64,000 nucleotides of DNA. It comes from Pleurodeles waltl. Its lineage: Eukaryota; Chordata; Amphibia; Caudata; Salamandridae. The notes under the pieces are model-generated. The model saw only the letters and a list, made by a program, of their open reading frames with translations, did no database searches and was not told the DNA's origin. Shown here in pieces: positions 1 to 12,782 of the stretch. The stretch covers positions 1,317,701,324 to 1,317,765,323 of the forward strand of contig NC_090444.1 in NCBI RefSeq assembly GCF_031143425.1, in the 5' to 3' direction. Within the stretch, counting starts at the first letter, position 1, and every line of letters begins with the position of its first letter. A program made the position numbers and the translations under genes.

Positions 1-149
1 AACAAGAATGACGAAGATTGGACTCAAAATATATCATTAGATACCGAACGATGTCCCCTGAAGGCTTTAACCTTGATGAGGAATTATCGGTACATTTAGG
101 ATGATTTCAGCTGTCATAATATGCATAGTGTAAAGGCCACACAGGAGAA
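1..149. other. AT-rich DNA, nothing recognised
   Basis: Short AT-rich stretch before the first microsatellite. No coding signal or known repeat seen. Confidence 0.5.
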
Positions 150-156
150 TATATAT

Positions 157-203
<47 letters not shown>
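150..203. repeat. (TA)n microsatellite
   Basis: Nearly pure TA dinucleotide run. The small open frames across it (Tyr-Ile repeats) are artefacts of the repeat. Confidence 0.95.
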
Positions 204-206
<3 letters not shown>

Positions 207-968
207 ATAATATCGTTCTTTGATAATAGGGTCGTTGTTTCAAGTAGGTACATGTATGTAACGATATTGTTGGTATTTTTGTTTTTGTTGAAATATTTAG
301 ATACAACTGATGCAACAGAGCTATTATATCAAGGCCAGAAGGAGAACAGGAAAAGATCTAAACTGTGATGTGTACTTAAGATTTTCTTTTAATATTGTTA
401 TATAAATTTAATTATTATTTTGTGGATTTGTAGTGCATGCTGATAAGAGATATCTTAGATGCAGGTTTAAGATTTATGCATGCGGGTGCGATATTGTAGA
501 ATTAAGTTAAATTTATATCATTAGTTTGATAAATATGTAAGGGAAATGTCTATTTTTTTTGTGGAAGGAAATAGAGTATAATATATAATATGTAGTACAA
601 TATATTTGAAGAAATAGTAAGTACATTCAAAGATGGCCGACATGTTTCCTGGAAAAGTATGTGCTTTGTTAGTCCTTTGTTTATTTTGTAACTAGAGTTG
701 AAAAAATATGGTGGTGGTCTTTAAATAAGCAATGGAATCAGGTACTTGTATCAATCTGTGATCAAGGAGCGCCAGCACCGAAACGCGTAAGGTTTTTTAA
801 TAAATACGCTGGTGCTTAATACGTCTCGGTACGTTGTGCTGTTGAACTCAAAGAAGGTGACGCGTTTTCAGCCAACGTGCTTTATCGGATTAATAAGGGC
901 TCGCTACCCTGCCAAATCGTGCCGCGTGAAAGAGGCTGGATTTAAGCGTCTTGCTATCAGTGGATATC
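204..968. other. AT-rich intergenic DNA
   Basis: AT-rich sequence with no recognisable gene, domain or known repeat terminus. Open frames are short and have no family resemblance. Confidence 0.5.
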
Positions 969-1014
<46 letters not shown>

Positions 1015-1088
1015 CATATATATATATAAATATAAATATATATAGGTAGATAAATATAAATATATATATATATATATGTATATATATT
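969..1088. repeat. Compound TA microsatellite
   Basis: TA dinucleotide run with interspersed CATA and AAATA variants. It ends at a poly-G tract near 1098. Confidence 0.95.
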
Positions 1089-3276
1089 TATATTTTTTGG
1101 GGGGGACATTTATCCTAAACATTAACCCCCACTCTCTAAAATCCCAATAAATATACCAAGGAATAATAAAAATATGTAACTATAAAAATATGTAAATGTA
1201 GAAAACTAACTACACTAAAACTATACTACACTAAAGCTATTTCTTTAAATAACTATATCCTAAAATACTAACAATTTCTAAAGCCCACCACCCCCCACCA
1301 AGGCCCAAGAGAAAGTTCAGATAAGATGTGAGATTTGGAGCAGGGCCTCCCTAATGTTATCTTGATGTTGCCTCAGAGCAGCCTGCTGCTATTTAATCTA
1401 CACCATGGTGGTGCAAATGTTGCATAGTTTGCGTAGGATAGAATAATTAAAAACAGAGTCATTCCTCTGGGTGGGCCTCATGGCAGGTGTGGGTGTTGGT
1501 GCTGTAGCTATTGGAGTTGCTGCTGGAACATGGGATGGTGGAGTCTGTTGCTGGCTTGCTCATGGTGTGGCTAGCAATGTAGCTGTGGGCCTGGCTGGTG
1601 TTGGCCGTAAGGAATCTCGGACATTCTATTTTTGCCTTGTTTTTTCTTCTTTCAGCATATGTTTCATTCTGCATTACACACTGAAATAGGGAAATGTTTT
1701 GTCCAGAAAAGTGACCCTTCTCCCACCCAAATCAATCCAGCCTGCAACACCGACATGCTTTCACCATGGTTCTGGACTGCCACTGTTGGCCCTAGCCAGA
1801 TCATTATTGGTCAACATAGGGGAATATGAAATAAATGCACCATTTTACATTAATTCAGTGGATTCCTGCCCTTCAGATTGGTGTAGGGCATTGCAGCATA
1901 AGGAATAGCAATGCTCTCCTGCACAAAGTCATCCTTAACTAAGCCCCTCTGTATTTTGAAAGTGGCTTGTGAGTACTTTCTCAACTGCAGTGAGGCTGTG
2001 GTTATGTTATTTAAACATTAGCACATCCAGTGATGAACAGTACTTGGCACAGCTGTGGATGGTTGGTAGCACTTGTCAAGTCAATGTGACACAGGTTGAT
2101 GTCCAGGTGTTGACAAATATAGAATCAGCTGGTGTAGGCATAAACCTTGTGAAGCATACTGAGTAACACTATGTGTCACCAATCAATTCATTGGCTCTTG
2201 CTGCGCAATATATGCCCTCCTTGAGTGTTGCATGCATATACCCATGTACAGACGATGCTAACATATGCATTGTGGTACATAACAAAACACTTACAGTGGG
2301 AAATGTGCCAATAACTAATATATTTCCATGCTTGAAATTACACTGTCGTGTACCCAAAGATCTCATAGCCACTTAAGTTCTCTATGTGTGCTGGGTTCGG
2401 CATCACACATAGATGGTGGAATTAGGCACACAGGATATTACTATTTTCAAAAGGATGTCCCTTCTGCACACATATATTCCTGCATGGGAAGTTTCCATCC
2501 CAGATCCATTGTGCTTGTGTGCCTGCATAGACTATAGTCAGACAAAACATCAGTGGGACAGGGGAAACTGCATGAATGTTTTGTATCCAGTTACGGATGT
2601 CACTTTACTTACACTGTCCATTCAGACACAGCCATGCATTAGGGAGTATATCAGTGCTGCACTGTGTGTATTTGCACATTCTTAACCCCTAGGTTTAAGG
2701 AATTGATTCACACATCAAAATGATGCACATGTGTCTAATGGTAACCAACATCATTACTTACAGCACACATACTCAGTAAGCTCACAATGTTTGGATCCAG
2801 ATTTTCATGGATCTGCACTTGAGTGCCAGAAGGTGAACACAGGCTTGCAGCACACACACTTTCAGAATGTGCATACTGTTCCAGACTGCAAGATTTGAGT
2901 TGTCTCTGTCTGACCGTGGAACAGGTGTCTGACACACGGTGATGATATGCACACTAATTTAAGTCTAGACGATGTTGCGATGGGGTGAGTGTAACTCCTG
3001 GCAACATGCCTTTGTGATAGACCTTAATTTAGTTGAGGAGATCTGAGTGTTGTGGTGTTTACAGTGATTGAGATCTGAAATTAATAAAATAAAGGTAATG
3101 TATAAACATTTATTTACATTTTGCAGCCATCAGTCCATCCGAACACAGAACATTTAAGAAAAAAAGTTCAGGACAATGCTGTTGCATCTACGTGTCCCGG
3201 CAATTGATTGTTCAATTTCTCCTCTGTCTTTCTCCACATCCTCATCCATTGCTTCTTGCTTCTCAGGGGGCACAAC
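1089..3276. other. Non-coding stretch, possibly interior of a decayed Harbinger
   Basis: No intact gene. On the minus strand, about 1680 down to 1290 reads as a Ser/Asn/Thr-rich segment followed by a stop-interrupted, Leu/Gln-rich amphipathic segment. That is the general layout of the C-terminal half of a Harbinger SANT-like protein, and a decayed Harbinger transposase lies just to the right, so this could be its partner gene. The resemblance is weak. The rest shows no recognisable feature. Confidence 0.3.
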
Positions 3277-3526
3277 CTACGGTACATTTGTCCTTACATG
3301 TTTATTATGTAGAATGGAACATACCAGGATTATTGTGCGGAGAGAGGAGTATAGAAATCTGTCCCCCAACATGTCCAGGCAGCAGAAGTGAGACTTCAGC
3401 ACCACAAACATTCGCTCCACTACACACATGTCTTGCCCAATGTCTGGTTGTACTGGCCTTCAGCCTCTGTATAGGGATGTCCAAAAGAGGTCATGACCCA
3501 TAGCTGCAACACACATCCTTGGTCTG
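3277..3526 (-). pseudogene. Decayed HARBI1-like transposase, 3' exon
   Basis: Read on the minus strand this is the C-terminal part of a PIF/Harbinger DDE transposase. An AEGQYNQ block is followed by VVERMF, which carries the catalytic Glu, then a Leu-rich segment ending in CSILHN. All three correspond to blocks in the intact transposase at 17597-18601 (AEERYNEAH, VIERTFG, CCMLHN). A pyrimidine-rich TTTTCAG lies just upstream (minus strand, near 3527-3533), matching a splice acceptor. The GDSGY block with the second catalytic Asp is corrupted. A TAG at 3277-3279 closes the frame. Its 5' exon is at 6857-7546. Confidence 0.75.
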
Positions 3527-4418
3527 CTGAAAATAGGAAAATAAAGAAATTATGTAATTGATTATGGTGATTGCTACACCCTCAATCCTGTACATGCCTG
3601 CTATGTGTACTGATTGAGTCTTACACAATTGTAGTCATTTTGTGACAAAATTATTAACAACATCATTTGCCACATTTATAAAACATGTCTCCCCAAGTTC
3701 TCTGTGTTAGATCAAAAATTGTGTTGGGCCTGATCATTTTGATACTTCCACAATCAGACATTAACATTTGGCAGTTTACAGTAATAGTTTTTTTGAAAAG
3801 TTGATTGCCACTGTAAGTTATGTGCACTCACTGCATGTGCAAAGTAACAGTATGTTGATCCTAATATACCCCTTTTTGTCATCCCTAGGTAGGCTATGCC
3901 AGTGTCAACCTGTTTCATGCTCACACATATGTGTTCCTGCGGAACCAATAATGATGTTGCTGAGCTACCTGACAAACTCAAATGATTTCCTATGAATCTT
4001 TGTATGATTTCTTGTCAAGCTGCTGCTACTCATCATACAATTTGTCATGTTGCACTGGGTTTGACACTCTATGTAGGACACACTTATGTTGTAACAAGAT
4101 CTGTGAACCACATACATGATGACAAATCCTTGTTATTCACACATATGGGTGTTACTGTAACTTGTAGGGGATTGTGTGCCTGCATGCAATGGTTTGATCA
4201 TGCTTGCTGGGGCAAATTAATGTAGATATTGGTATCCTGAGTCCACGTTGCATGAACTTTGTTTTGGCTGACAGATGTGTGCCATAGTTGCTACCATTGT
4301 GTTAGTCTATGTGACTTTCACCATGCCGTTAGCATTTGCTATTCCTTCTGTAAAGTTGCTGCAGTGAACATGAGAGCCATCACATTGTTAGCAAATGTCA
4401 CTGTGTCTGTAAAACTAA
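3527..4418. other. Intron or spacer of the decayed Harbinger transposase, left part
   Basis: Sequence between the two transposase exons. No coding domain seen; the small open frames have no family resemblance. Confidence 0.45.
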
Positions 4419-5064
4419 GGTCCAGATTTTGAATGTTTTGGCACAGGGCAGGGCCGCAAGCCTTCTTGCTGCGCTGCCCTGCGTCAAAACAAAAGGGCAG
4501 GTATGCGCCATATCTACGAGATACGGTGCATTCCTGTCCTTTTCCCCTGTGATGGTGCACAAATTGCTGTCGTGAGCTGAGGCAAACACCCTTGCACCAT
4601 GGTGCAAAGGTGCCTGTGTTGCAATGATGATTGTTTTGGGGCAGGAAGGGGCACCTTCATGCACAAAAACAATCCTAAGAGGAGTTTTTCTCTTTCTATG
4701 TGTGCTGCAAAATGCAGCGCACATAGAAAGAGGAAACAACGGGGAGAAATAAAGATATTTCTCCCCGTTGCATCACTTCTATGCCACCCCTGGTGGTTAC
4801 CAAACCTTGTAAATCTGGGAATGCGTCAAAATCCATGGGTGTTGCATGGGAACACCCACGCAACACCCATGCAAACACCTCCCGACACAAAATAAGGTAA
4901 TGCAGCGACTTGCGCTGTATTGCCTTACTCCATATCTACAAGGCCATGTAAAGCCACACAAAGTGGTTGTGCGTGGCCTTGTAAATATGGGTCAGCAGTC
5001 TGTGCCACCAATGAGTCAAAAAAAGTGATGCATGAGCAGTGTAAGCCGCTTGTAAATTTGGGCC
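4419..5064. mobile_element. Foldback MITE, copy 1
   Basis: The ends are inverted copies of each other (GGTCCAGATTT at the left, AAATTTGGGCC at the right) and the flanks are TAA and TGA, fitting a 3-bp target duplication with one change. The interior holds several local palindromes, for example around 4690-4770 and 4840-4870. The same family occurs in the opposite orientation at 6133-6662. No coding capacity. Confidence 0.6.
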
Positions 5065-6132
5065 TGAGTGTATGTCTGTAAGTGGACTGTCAGTATGGTT
5101 GAGACATATGTGTGTTATGTTCTGTTAATGCCACATTGGTATCCAGTATTGACAAGTCTGTGGTCAACACTGACATAGCATGTCAACATAGCCTTTAAAA
5201 CTTCTTCATCCTGTGATAGTAATGTCACTTTAATCTACAAACCAGTATCCTGGCATGTGTGACACACATACTCATTTATAATACACTTGTTATCACTGTC
5301 CTGAAAACGATGAGCCTTGACAGATACTGGGAGTAGGTGAGGGGACACTTATCTCAAACTTCTATATTGTATTGGCTTGGTACTTATATAGGATTTTTTG
5401 GACTAGAACATGTTTTATTTGTGATTTGTTGACCAGTGCAGATGATGTGGCTCTAATCAATCACATGGATTTAAATGAAACATTACTGATCGCTGCTGTT
5501 CTGTAGCTACTGCTATAAACAGATTGGTGAGTGCATGTCAATGTGGGACATCATTGTGTACATGTTGTGTGTTGGGCCCACTATGTGGACATGAGACAAG
5601 GGCTCAGATAGTTTGGAATGTGGCATTGTATGGTGCAGCAAGTCACCTTTCTGCACTGCACTGTCTCACTGAGAAAGGGCGGTTTTGGAAATAATGTAGG
5701 CCATACAGCACAGTCATGCATTTTCAGGGTGCACTGGCACACAATGGGCTGCATAGCACAGAGAAGGGAACCCTTGGAACATGTTGCTTGTGTGCCTGCA
5801 TTTCATGTGTGATTGACTTTGTGCATTATGGGCCACATTCCTGAACAGCATGAATCCTTGGCGACCTGATTGACTATGTATGCGTGCCATGCAATCCACC
5901 ACACATAGGTGGCAAGAGTGTCTTGGGTGACTAAAGTTATTTTTCCTTTTTACACATGACCTGCAAAAAGCTATTGAATGTCCATGTTTCACAGTTTAGC
6001 TGGTGTGGGATACATGACATACCTCAGACACAAAACAGCCATGTAACCCATCCCTTGCACACCTTGATACCACACTGTTTTTTGCCTATCATTGCATAGG
6101 TCTGGATCTCTACACCAATCAAAGGCACACAG
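5065..6132. other. Non-coding spacer
   Basis: TG-rich sequence without a recognisable domain or terminus. It lies between the two oppositely oriented MITE copies, inside the presumed transposase intron. Confidence 0.45.
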
Positions 6133-6662
6133 GGCCATATTCACAAGTTCTTTGTGCCGCCGGTGCATCACTTTTTTAAACTCTCCGGTGGCACAGAGAG
6201 AAGACCCATATCTACAAGACCAGACACAGCCACCTTGCGTGACTTTTCATGACCTCGTAGATATGGGGTATAGCATCACAGCGCAAGTCACTGTGTTGCC
6301 TTAAACTGGATGGCGGGGTGTTCCATGGGCGTTGCAGTGGGTTTCCCACACAACACCCATAGACTTTGATGCATTCCTAGATTTACAAGACAATGTAAAC
6401 CTGGGAATGCATCAAAATCTTTTGCCTCACCAGGGCAGGCACCCCTTTCTGCACAAAAACAATACTGTCTGTAACACAGATACCCTTGCACCATGGAGCA
6501 AGTGTGCTTGCGTTTGCGCTAGGCAGCAAGTTCTGCACCAGCACGCGGGAAAGCCCAGAACTACACACTATTTCATAAATACAGTGCATTTCTCCCCTTT
6601 CCCTGTGGTGCAGGGCAGCGCAGCAAGGTCACTCTCTTAGCTCCCCTATGAAAATATGCCCC
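6133..6662. mobile_element. Foldback MITE, copy 2 (inverted relative to copy 1)
   Basis: Begins GGGCCATATTCA and ends AAATATGCCCC. Several blocks are reverse complements of the copy at 4419-5064: the CATGGTGCAAGG region, the segment with GATGCATTCC and TTTACAAG, and the GTAGATATGG motif. Non-coding. Confidence 0.6.
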
Positions 6663-6856
6663 AGAGTGTGGTTTTGCCTGTCTTCACACGTGTGACTTGG
6701 GTGCTTCCATTGCACATGTGCCATGAGGTATTGTACAGTTATGTCTCACAGGACTCAGACATATAGCCCTATCTCAGTCAGCAGACATAGATATGTCTAT
6801 TTTATCACACATTATTTAATGTTAGTAGGTCTGTTATGTTTTTCAGATGTGCTTAC

Positions 6857-7546
6857 CAACAAGTAGGGCATTCCCATATCTCCCATTTCTGGAAGTGCTC
6901 ATTGATGATGGAGTGCCTGAAGATGTAGGCATCATGGGTACTCCTAGGATACTTGGCCAGCCCGTTTGTGAACATCCAGGTGGTCCACGATTGCCTGGAT
7001 GTTTATGGAGAATATGTGCTTCCTATGGCAATACAGGTGTGATGTTGCAGCAAGGAGAACATTTGTGCAGTCCATAGACCCCAAGACATGTGGTAAGCCA
7101 GCAAAGGCATAGAAGTCTTGTTTGGTGTCCAGCTGTTGTTGTTGTGTCTTGGGGGAAAGGAGGAACTGGGGTGTGAGACTGATGAGTGCATCCAGGACAA
7201 AGGATAGGAATGCAGAGAAAGATGGCGGTGATACTCCTGCCAGTCTGACTGTTGTGGTCTGGAATGACCCAGATGCCAGTAAGTGGAGGGCTGCCATCAA
7301 CTTGACCTGCAGAGGGGTGTTGTATGGTCTGTCAGATGGTGGCTGCAACCTTGGCGCAATCTGGTCCAGCAGCTGTATGATAGACTCCCTTCTGAGTCTA
7401 TAACATGAAATGACCTCATCCTCCCAGAGGTCAATGAGAGTAATCCTCTGGCGGTAGACACGCTCCTTTCTCCTGCACTGCCTACATGAAGGAAGTGGTG
7501 GTAGGAGTCTCCTCCATTCTCCCAGTTGAAAAATGACCACTTTCAT
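6857..7546 (-). pseudogene. Decayed HARBI1-like transposase, 5' exon
   Basis: The minus strand encodes the N-terminal and first catalytic half of a PIF/Harbinger transposase: a helix-turn-helix-like region, the conserved LHFLASGSFQT-type block (here LHLLASGSFQT), then GSMDCTNVLL in place of GAIDGTHV, which keeps the first catalytic Asp. After KHIFSINIQ the frame shifts; the continuation (AKYPRSTHDAYIFRHS) is in another frame. At the 3' end GTTG is followed by GTAAGC (minus strand, about 6856), a good splice donor pairing with the acceptor near 3527. ATG at 7546 is the first available start. The frameshift shows it is dead. It is clearly diverged from the intact transposase at 17597-18601 and belongs to an older insertion. 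Confidence 0.8.
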
Positions 7547-7609
7547 AGTGTAATGAGCTTACCAAACTGCTTTGTGTGTCTTTTGTTTATGTTCAGAGCC
7601 AATGCGTAA

Positions 7610-8198
7610 TTTCTTTCTTACGCCTGGGTTGCTGATGCACAGGCATTTTAACGAATTTCAGACTCTGCGCGCCTCATGCCGATGATGCGTTGCTTCTTCA
7701 GAAAACCATAAGTATCACTGCATCAGTTTTGGGATGGAATCTACACAGAAGGCCTACCTTTCATATATTAATATCTGCATCATGCAGATGGCTTTGGCGC
7801 AGGTAGGCTCTGACACAGGCTTACAGAGCTGATGCCAGATGTGTCACCTTGTAAATATGGAGTGATGGCTGTGCCACTGGAGTGTAAAAGAAAAAATGAT
7901 GCATCATTTTTTGGGGCATTTTTAACGCCTGCTCAGAGCAGGCGTTAAACGGAGGCACACCATTGATTACAATAGGCCTCAATGGGCTTTGCAGAATTAG
8001 CGTCAACATTTTCCTAATCCTGCAAAGTTCCAGACTGGCATAAAAAATGATGATGCTAGTCCCCTAACTACTGCCATGTTGTGCCGTATTTTAAATACAA
8101 TGCACACAGGGTGGTGTTAGACGGGCACCAAGGCCCGCAAGAAAAGTGGCGCTGCATTCTGTGCAGCCCCACTTTTCTTAACTATGCCCCCGAGTAAC
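7610..8198. repeat. MITE-like block flanking the ERV-A LTR, copy 1
   Basis: About 590 bp of non-coding sequence with an internal palindrome (AACGCCTGCTCAGAGCAGGCGTT). It ends in CCCCACTTTTCTTAACTATGCCCC, typical of the right end of short interspersed foldback repeats. A close copy occupies about 53500-54063. In both places it is followed at once by ERV-A LTR sequence, so block and LTR junction were duplicated together. Confidence 0.6.
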
Positions 8199-9757
8199 TG
8201 CTTTTGTCCTGAACCAGTCCCTGGGTAGAAAGAAGCCTGTAGTCAAAGCATTTTCATTCACCGATAGACAGGCAACAGATTTTTGAAGGGAATTGGATGA
8301 TCTCATTAACAAACTCAATGAACTATGTTGCAGCGCCATGGAACCCTAGCTACTGCTTAAACTGAATAGTGGATTCTGTGCAAGAGGTTAATGGATCACC
8401 ACGACATAGGAATGAGGGGATGTCATCAATGAGGAATGTAATCATCAACAATAATCAATATAATAGAAGATCTTAAACCTTACACAATAACCACACCAAT
8501 TTATTAAGAAGAATTATAGATGTATTTCCCTATATTAACAATGCTAATGTCACGAAAATAATTCTCAAACACAAATGATAAGCATATAGGATTAATAATG
8601 GTTGATTAGAACGTCTCATATATCTGAGTTTAATCAAAACAATCAAGCAAATAATCTCCAAAATAATGACACTAATTAGCAATGCCAGAATCAGTGATAA
8701 TGGCAAAGTATACATTAGTACAAACCATCAAAGAGTGTCAGCATAAATCTTGAGCATATGAAGTTAATACCCTCACTAACCACGAATTAGCATCAACATG
8801 TTAGACTTCATGTAAAAAGAATTTAGTAACACAAATTTAGAAAAATCACTCTAACTCAGGATATTGTAAAAACTTTATTAATATGCAGCAGTTAAATTAT
8901 AAGTTGCAGCTGGTATCTGCAAAGCAAAGGAGACACATAAAACATTTCAGTTATATACATTACCCAGTCAACAATAACATGCAGCCTACTTCAGCAAGGG
9001 GACACCATCAGGGAAGTCTTCAGAGAATCAGCCTATCGACAGCTAACCCCATCAGGGAAGACTTCAGAGAATCAGCCTATCGACAGCTAAACCCACACTG
9101 CTAATATGTCTCAAACCATCAACAGGAACTCTTGAAGACACATCTCCTCTCCTCCCGAGAGTCTCTCACTGCAGAAAAATCCTACCCAGATTGTTATACT
9201 AATCTTCAAAAAGTATATGATTGGTCAGTACATGGGTTGGTTACAATTCAGCCAATAATAATTCAAACTGATAACCTAAAATGCCATGATGTCACATTAA
9301 CCAGGACATATTCATAACAGTAACTTTTGATCTTCCGTCTTGTCTGTGGCTCCATTGTTCCATCTCGTCTAAACTTCTCTTCTCAGGAAGAAACTTTCTC
9401 ACTCAGAACATTCACTTCCATCCTCGAGGAGGAAACCACGTATTAGTGACATTTTCAGACAATAGGACATTCAAGTTATGTAAAGAATTAGTGAAACATG
9501 GCCTTATAAAACATAAAGCAGCAACCCACTAGGGGTAGCTGTGTACACATCTATTAATCTGTCTAGCACACTTTTCATATAAGCATTGAACTATGGAAAA
9601 TAACCACAATGTTTTTTTAGAGTTTTCTCAAAGCTGAGAACAGAAATGAACTGTGGCAACCATTTTCAAAAGTCACCAGTTTTTGCATGTTAATACACTA
9701 TATACTTAATATACCATAATTATTAATAAAACATGTTAGAAAATTCACACTCTCACA
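8199..9757 (-). repeat. ERV-A 3' LTR
   Basis: About 1.56 kb matching 52093-53499 along most of its length, with scattered substitutions. In provirus orientation (minus) it starts TGTGAGAG right after a polypurine tract and ends in CA at the left boundary. It holds a 44-bp tandem duplication around 9003-9090 (two copies of a block with TCAGAGAATCAGCC) that the other LTR lacks. The first about 43 bp are inverted relative to the copy at 54064. Confidence 0.85.
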
Positions 9758-9772
9758 ATCCCTCCTCTGATG
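9758..9772 (-). promoter_or_regulatory. ERV-A polypurine tract
   Basis: The minus strand reads CAGAGGAGGGAT directly before the TGTGAG start of the 3' LTR, the expected place and composition of a plus-strand DNA primer. Confidence 0.75.
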
Positions 9773-9929
9773 ACTATTTGTCATCACATCAATCCATAAT
9801 CAATTTCTTTATTTATCATCTGAAAATTCAAAATCTGGTCTCATCTATTTTTGCATTCTTGTTCTTTCTCCTCATATTTTCCCCATAAACTTTTTTTCAT
9901 TTGTATATCAAACCTTCTTCAATTCTTTT

Positions 9930-11482
9930 CCAGCTTTCAAACATTTTATCATTTTATATATTCCCCAGGTCCCAATTTGACAAAATACAATAATTGACAC
10001 CCATTTGCTATTGTCAAAATAATACTTCTTCCCACATGACTAAACCAATTTCCCACAGCTGCAATTCCCTTTCCAGCTTTTTCCCAAACTGTAGTTTCTG
10101 GTAGTCCTTTTAAATCTTCTTAGTTAATTGTTGCATTTTTAATAAATTCTCTAACCTTTCCTGAATTATCAGGAATGTATGCACAAAAAATGATTCAAAC
10201 CAAGTAATTTGCAAACTCCGCCCTCCTTTGCTAAAAGAATATCTATCGCAAGGCGGTTCTGCAGTGCCATAGCTCTTGTACCAGCCAACTCAGTATCCAG
10301 AAGAATGATAGCTCCAGAATCTTTTGTCAACATGTCACTATTGTAGACAACTTCTGCATCTTGATAGAATTCAGAACTACTCCCACTGAACGAATTATAG
10401 CCCCAAAAATGTCTCTCACAATGCTAGAAATTGATTCTCGCTTGTGTCTCATTTGAATTTGTATTGTTTCAGATAATTTACTCAAATCTTCCAACTGATA
10501 GATTTTCAGAAAGACTATTCCCAAATAACATGTCCCATACCATCCTCTAGGAAGACGGTAATATGCATTTCTTCCACAAATATAGTAAATACCAGGCACT
10601 GGTGGATCCTATCAATTCATCCTAAAAATCCCACTTACTCTGAAACATAAAAACATGTCTACACTCACTCGTTCCAATGAACACTCTATCATTCTTTCTC
10701 TAAGGCCTATATATACAAAGTCTCCCCACATGTTCAGCATCCAATGTTAGTTTTCCTTGTTTAGTAATATCAGTACAAACATAATCAATCCCAGGTCTTC
10801 TACTATGTATTCCCTTATCTATCCTCACCTTCATTTCCCTCCTTCTATCTTCTGTGTTATCTAAAACTTTCTTCTCTACAGGTGTTAGTAAACATGTTAA
10901 GTTGTTTCGATGCACGAATGCATTGCCAAAAGTTAAAGTAGGCTCAAAGAAATCTCTCATAATAACTATGTTATTATCTTTAGCTATTCTATTCAAATAA
11001 CCTATGACAGGTACAAATGATAACACTGTGTCATAATTTGAATAGAAATATTGAATATATTCTTGGTTATAGAAGCGCGTTAATAAAAGACTGCAACTTA
11101 TAGCATAAGTTACAGGCAAACTATGGTAAATAGTTCCTTTTTCCACCGAAGTTGGAATCTGCGTACATACATAACAATTGTTCGCATTCATCACTTCAAC
11201 ATACTCATGCACTAAGCAAAAGAAAACATTAGAAGAAAGCTCTTTCTCTTCATGCAAGTATTTGACATCTGTTCTAAACTTATCTTTAGCTAGTGATGTA
11301 ACAGTTGTTCCCAGAGAATTATCAATCTTTGCAGTATGGTCAGCTCCATTTGTCTCATAAACAGTCACTCCTACGAACAACAATAAACACATTAACACAC
11401 TCACTACCGCCAATCCAATACTTAAAACTTTACAACAACTAACTCTACTGTTTTGGTCGTGAAGATTTCTCACGGTCTCCAT
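9930..11482 (-). pseudogene. env: ERV-A env (broken)
   Basis: From 11482 down to 10700 an open frame of 260 codons gives the surface-subunit N-terminus. It has a short cytoplasmic start, a hydrophobic segment at residues 20-42 and a CYVC motif at 103-106, the CxxC of gammaretroviral surface subunits. A TAG at about 10700 ends it. After a frameshift, 10599-10327 carries the rest of the surface subunit, a basic RHKR furin-like site and a hydrophobic fusion-peptide-like stretch. Further down (about 10330-10215), in another frame, is a segment of the LQNR...GGVCK type seen in class I transmembrane subunits. The remaining ectodomain and membrane anchor run to about 9930. Stops and several frameshifts mean no full-length envelope can be made. 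Confidence 0.8.
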
Positions 11483-11998
11483 AATCTAAAAAATAAAAAA
11501 AATAAAACAAATAAATAAACAATCAAAAATCCATCCTAATTTTTTTTTTTTTTTTTTTAATTCACTCAATCAGGACAGTCTCTTTTGTCAATTTCCATAT
11601 AGCAGCTTTTCAAGTTCTGTTATCTCTTTGTCTATTTCAGTTATTAATGTCTCTTTTAAGCACGACTTTCAGGTCTTTTCAACTTTGTCCCAGATTTTTT
11701 TCTCATAATCTTCACGTGTCAGAATAAACATTTTCAGTGTCTCTATCAAAACAATAACTAAAAAATTCTTATTGCCATTCATTCGTAGTTATGTACACCC
11801 ATTCTGGTCCAGCATATCGCTTGCTTGCAACTCTCCTTTCAGTCTTTTGCTGTTTTCACCTTCTTCTCCACTAATATTATCTCCTTCATTCAATTCTTTT
11901 TCCTCCTGAATTGGTGGTACTATATTTATTCTTCCACTCTTAGAACCTTTCTCTGGTCAATTGTCTCCTTTCAATGTCTTTTTCGTTAACAACGTTCT
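11483..11998. other. ERV-A pol-env spacer
   Basis: About 500 bp between the pol tail and env. It includes an 18-base T run near 11541-11558 (poly-A in provirus orientation). No intact frame or recognisable domain. Confidence 0.5.
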
Positions 11999-12601
11999 CT
12001 ATATTGAGTCTTCACTTGACTTTGAACCTTTTTCTTCTGACGTTACCGCAACTGGTTCAGGAAGAGTATAATCCACTTGGGTGGGACTATCCTCAATTCC
12101 TTTCCCAATGGGCCCAGTCCTTTGTTCAGTTTGGTATGTCAAACCACCTGTTACTGAGGACACCCTCCTCTGAGCAGATCTTCTCTCAGCCAAATGTTTC
12201 TGATCACTCTCGCCTGAGGACACCCTCCTCTGATCAGAACTTCTCTCAGCCGAAATTTCTCTTTCTTCATGAGCTGCAGATTGCTCAGCATCTTCTACAT
12301 TTTGTTCTTTTTCGTCAGTTATAGGAGTAGGCACAACTCCCTCATTCTCAGTATTCAGCTCTTCACTTTCCTGCTCTTTACTCACAATGTTTTCAACTGT
12401 TGGTAATCTCAACAGCTCTTCTTCAGGTTCTGTTGGGTCACTCACCTTTTTCGTATGGCTGACATGCTCCCAGTTCGACAAACCTGCACACTTCACAGCT
12501 GTCGTTGTTGTAAGTATGATTTGATAAAGACTCTTCCACTGTGGTTCCAGGCAAGACTTCCTCACATGCTTCCGTATGATCACCCATTCATTAGCTCTCA
12601 A
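11999..12601 (-). pseudogene. pol: ERV-A integrase C-terminal domain and long acidic pol tail
   Basis: Residues 1-55 match the C-terminal domain of gammaretroviral integrases: an RKSCLEPQWKSLYQ block, then LLTTTTAVK and a W..VSHTKK block. They are followed by about 145 residues rich in Glu, Ser and Arg without a domain I recognise. The integrase core is at 12783-13454, with a TGA and a short stretch between. The long acidic tail past the integrase could overlap an upstream extension of env or simply be an extended pol C-terminus. Confidence 0.75.
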
Positions 12602-12782
12602 GTTATGGCCTTGACCTTACGTTTGTTGTACTGTTGCTGCTTCCACCTGATGAGAAAAAGACCGAACCACATCAGCTAGGCTTTTGCAATAATCTAGCAC
12701 CATGTCATCTGTAACATTCACAAGTTCATTTGCAGGTACCGCTGGCAATCTCATTGCTCTCCCCATCAAAATTTCATCCCCA

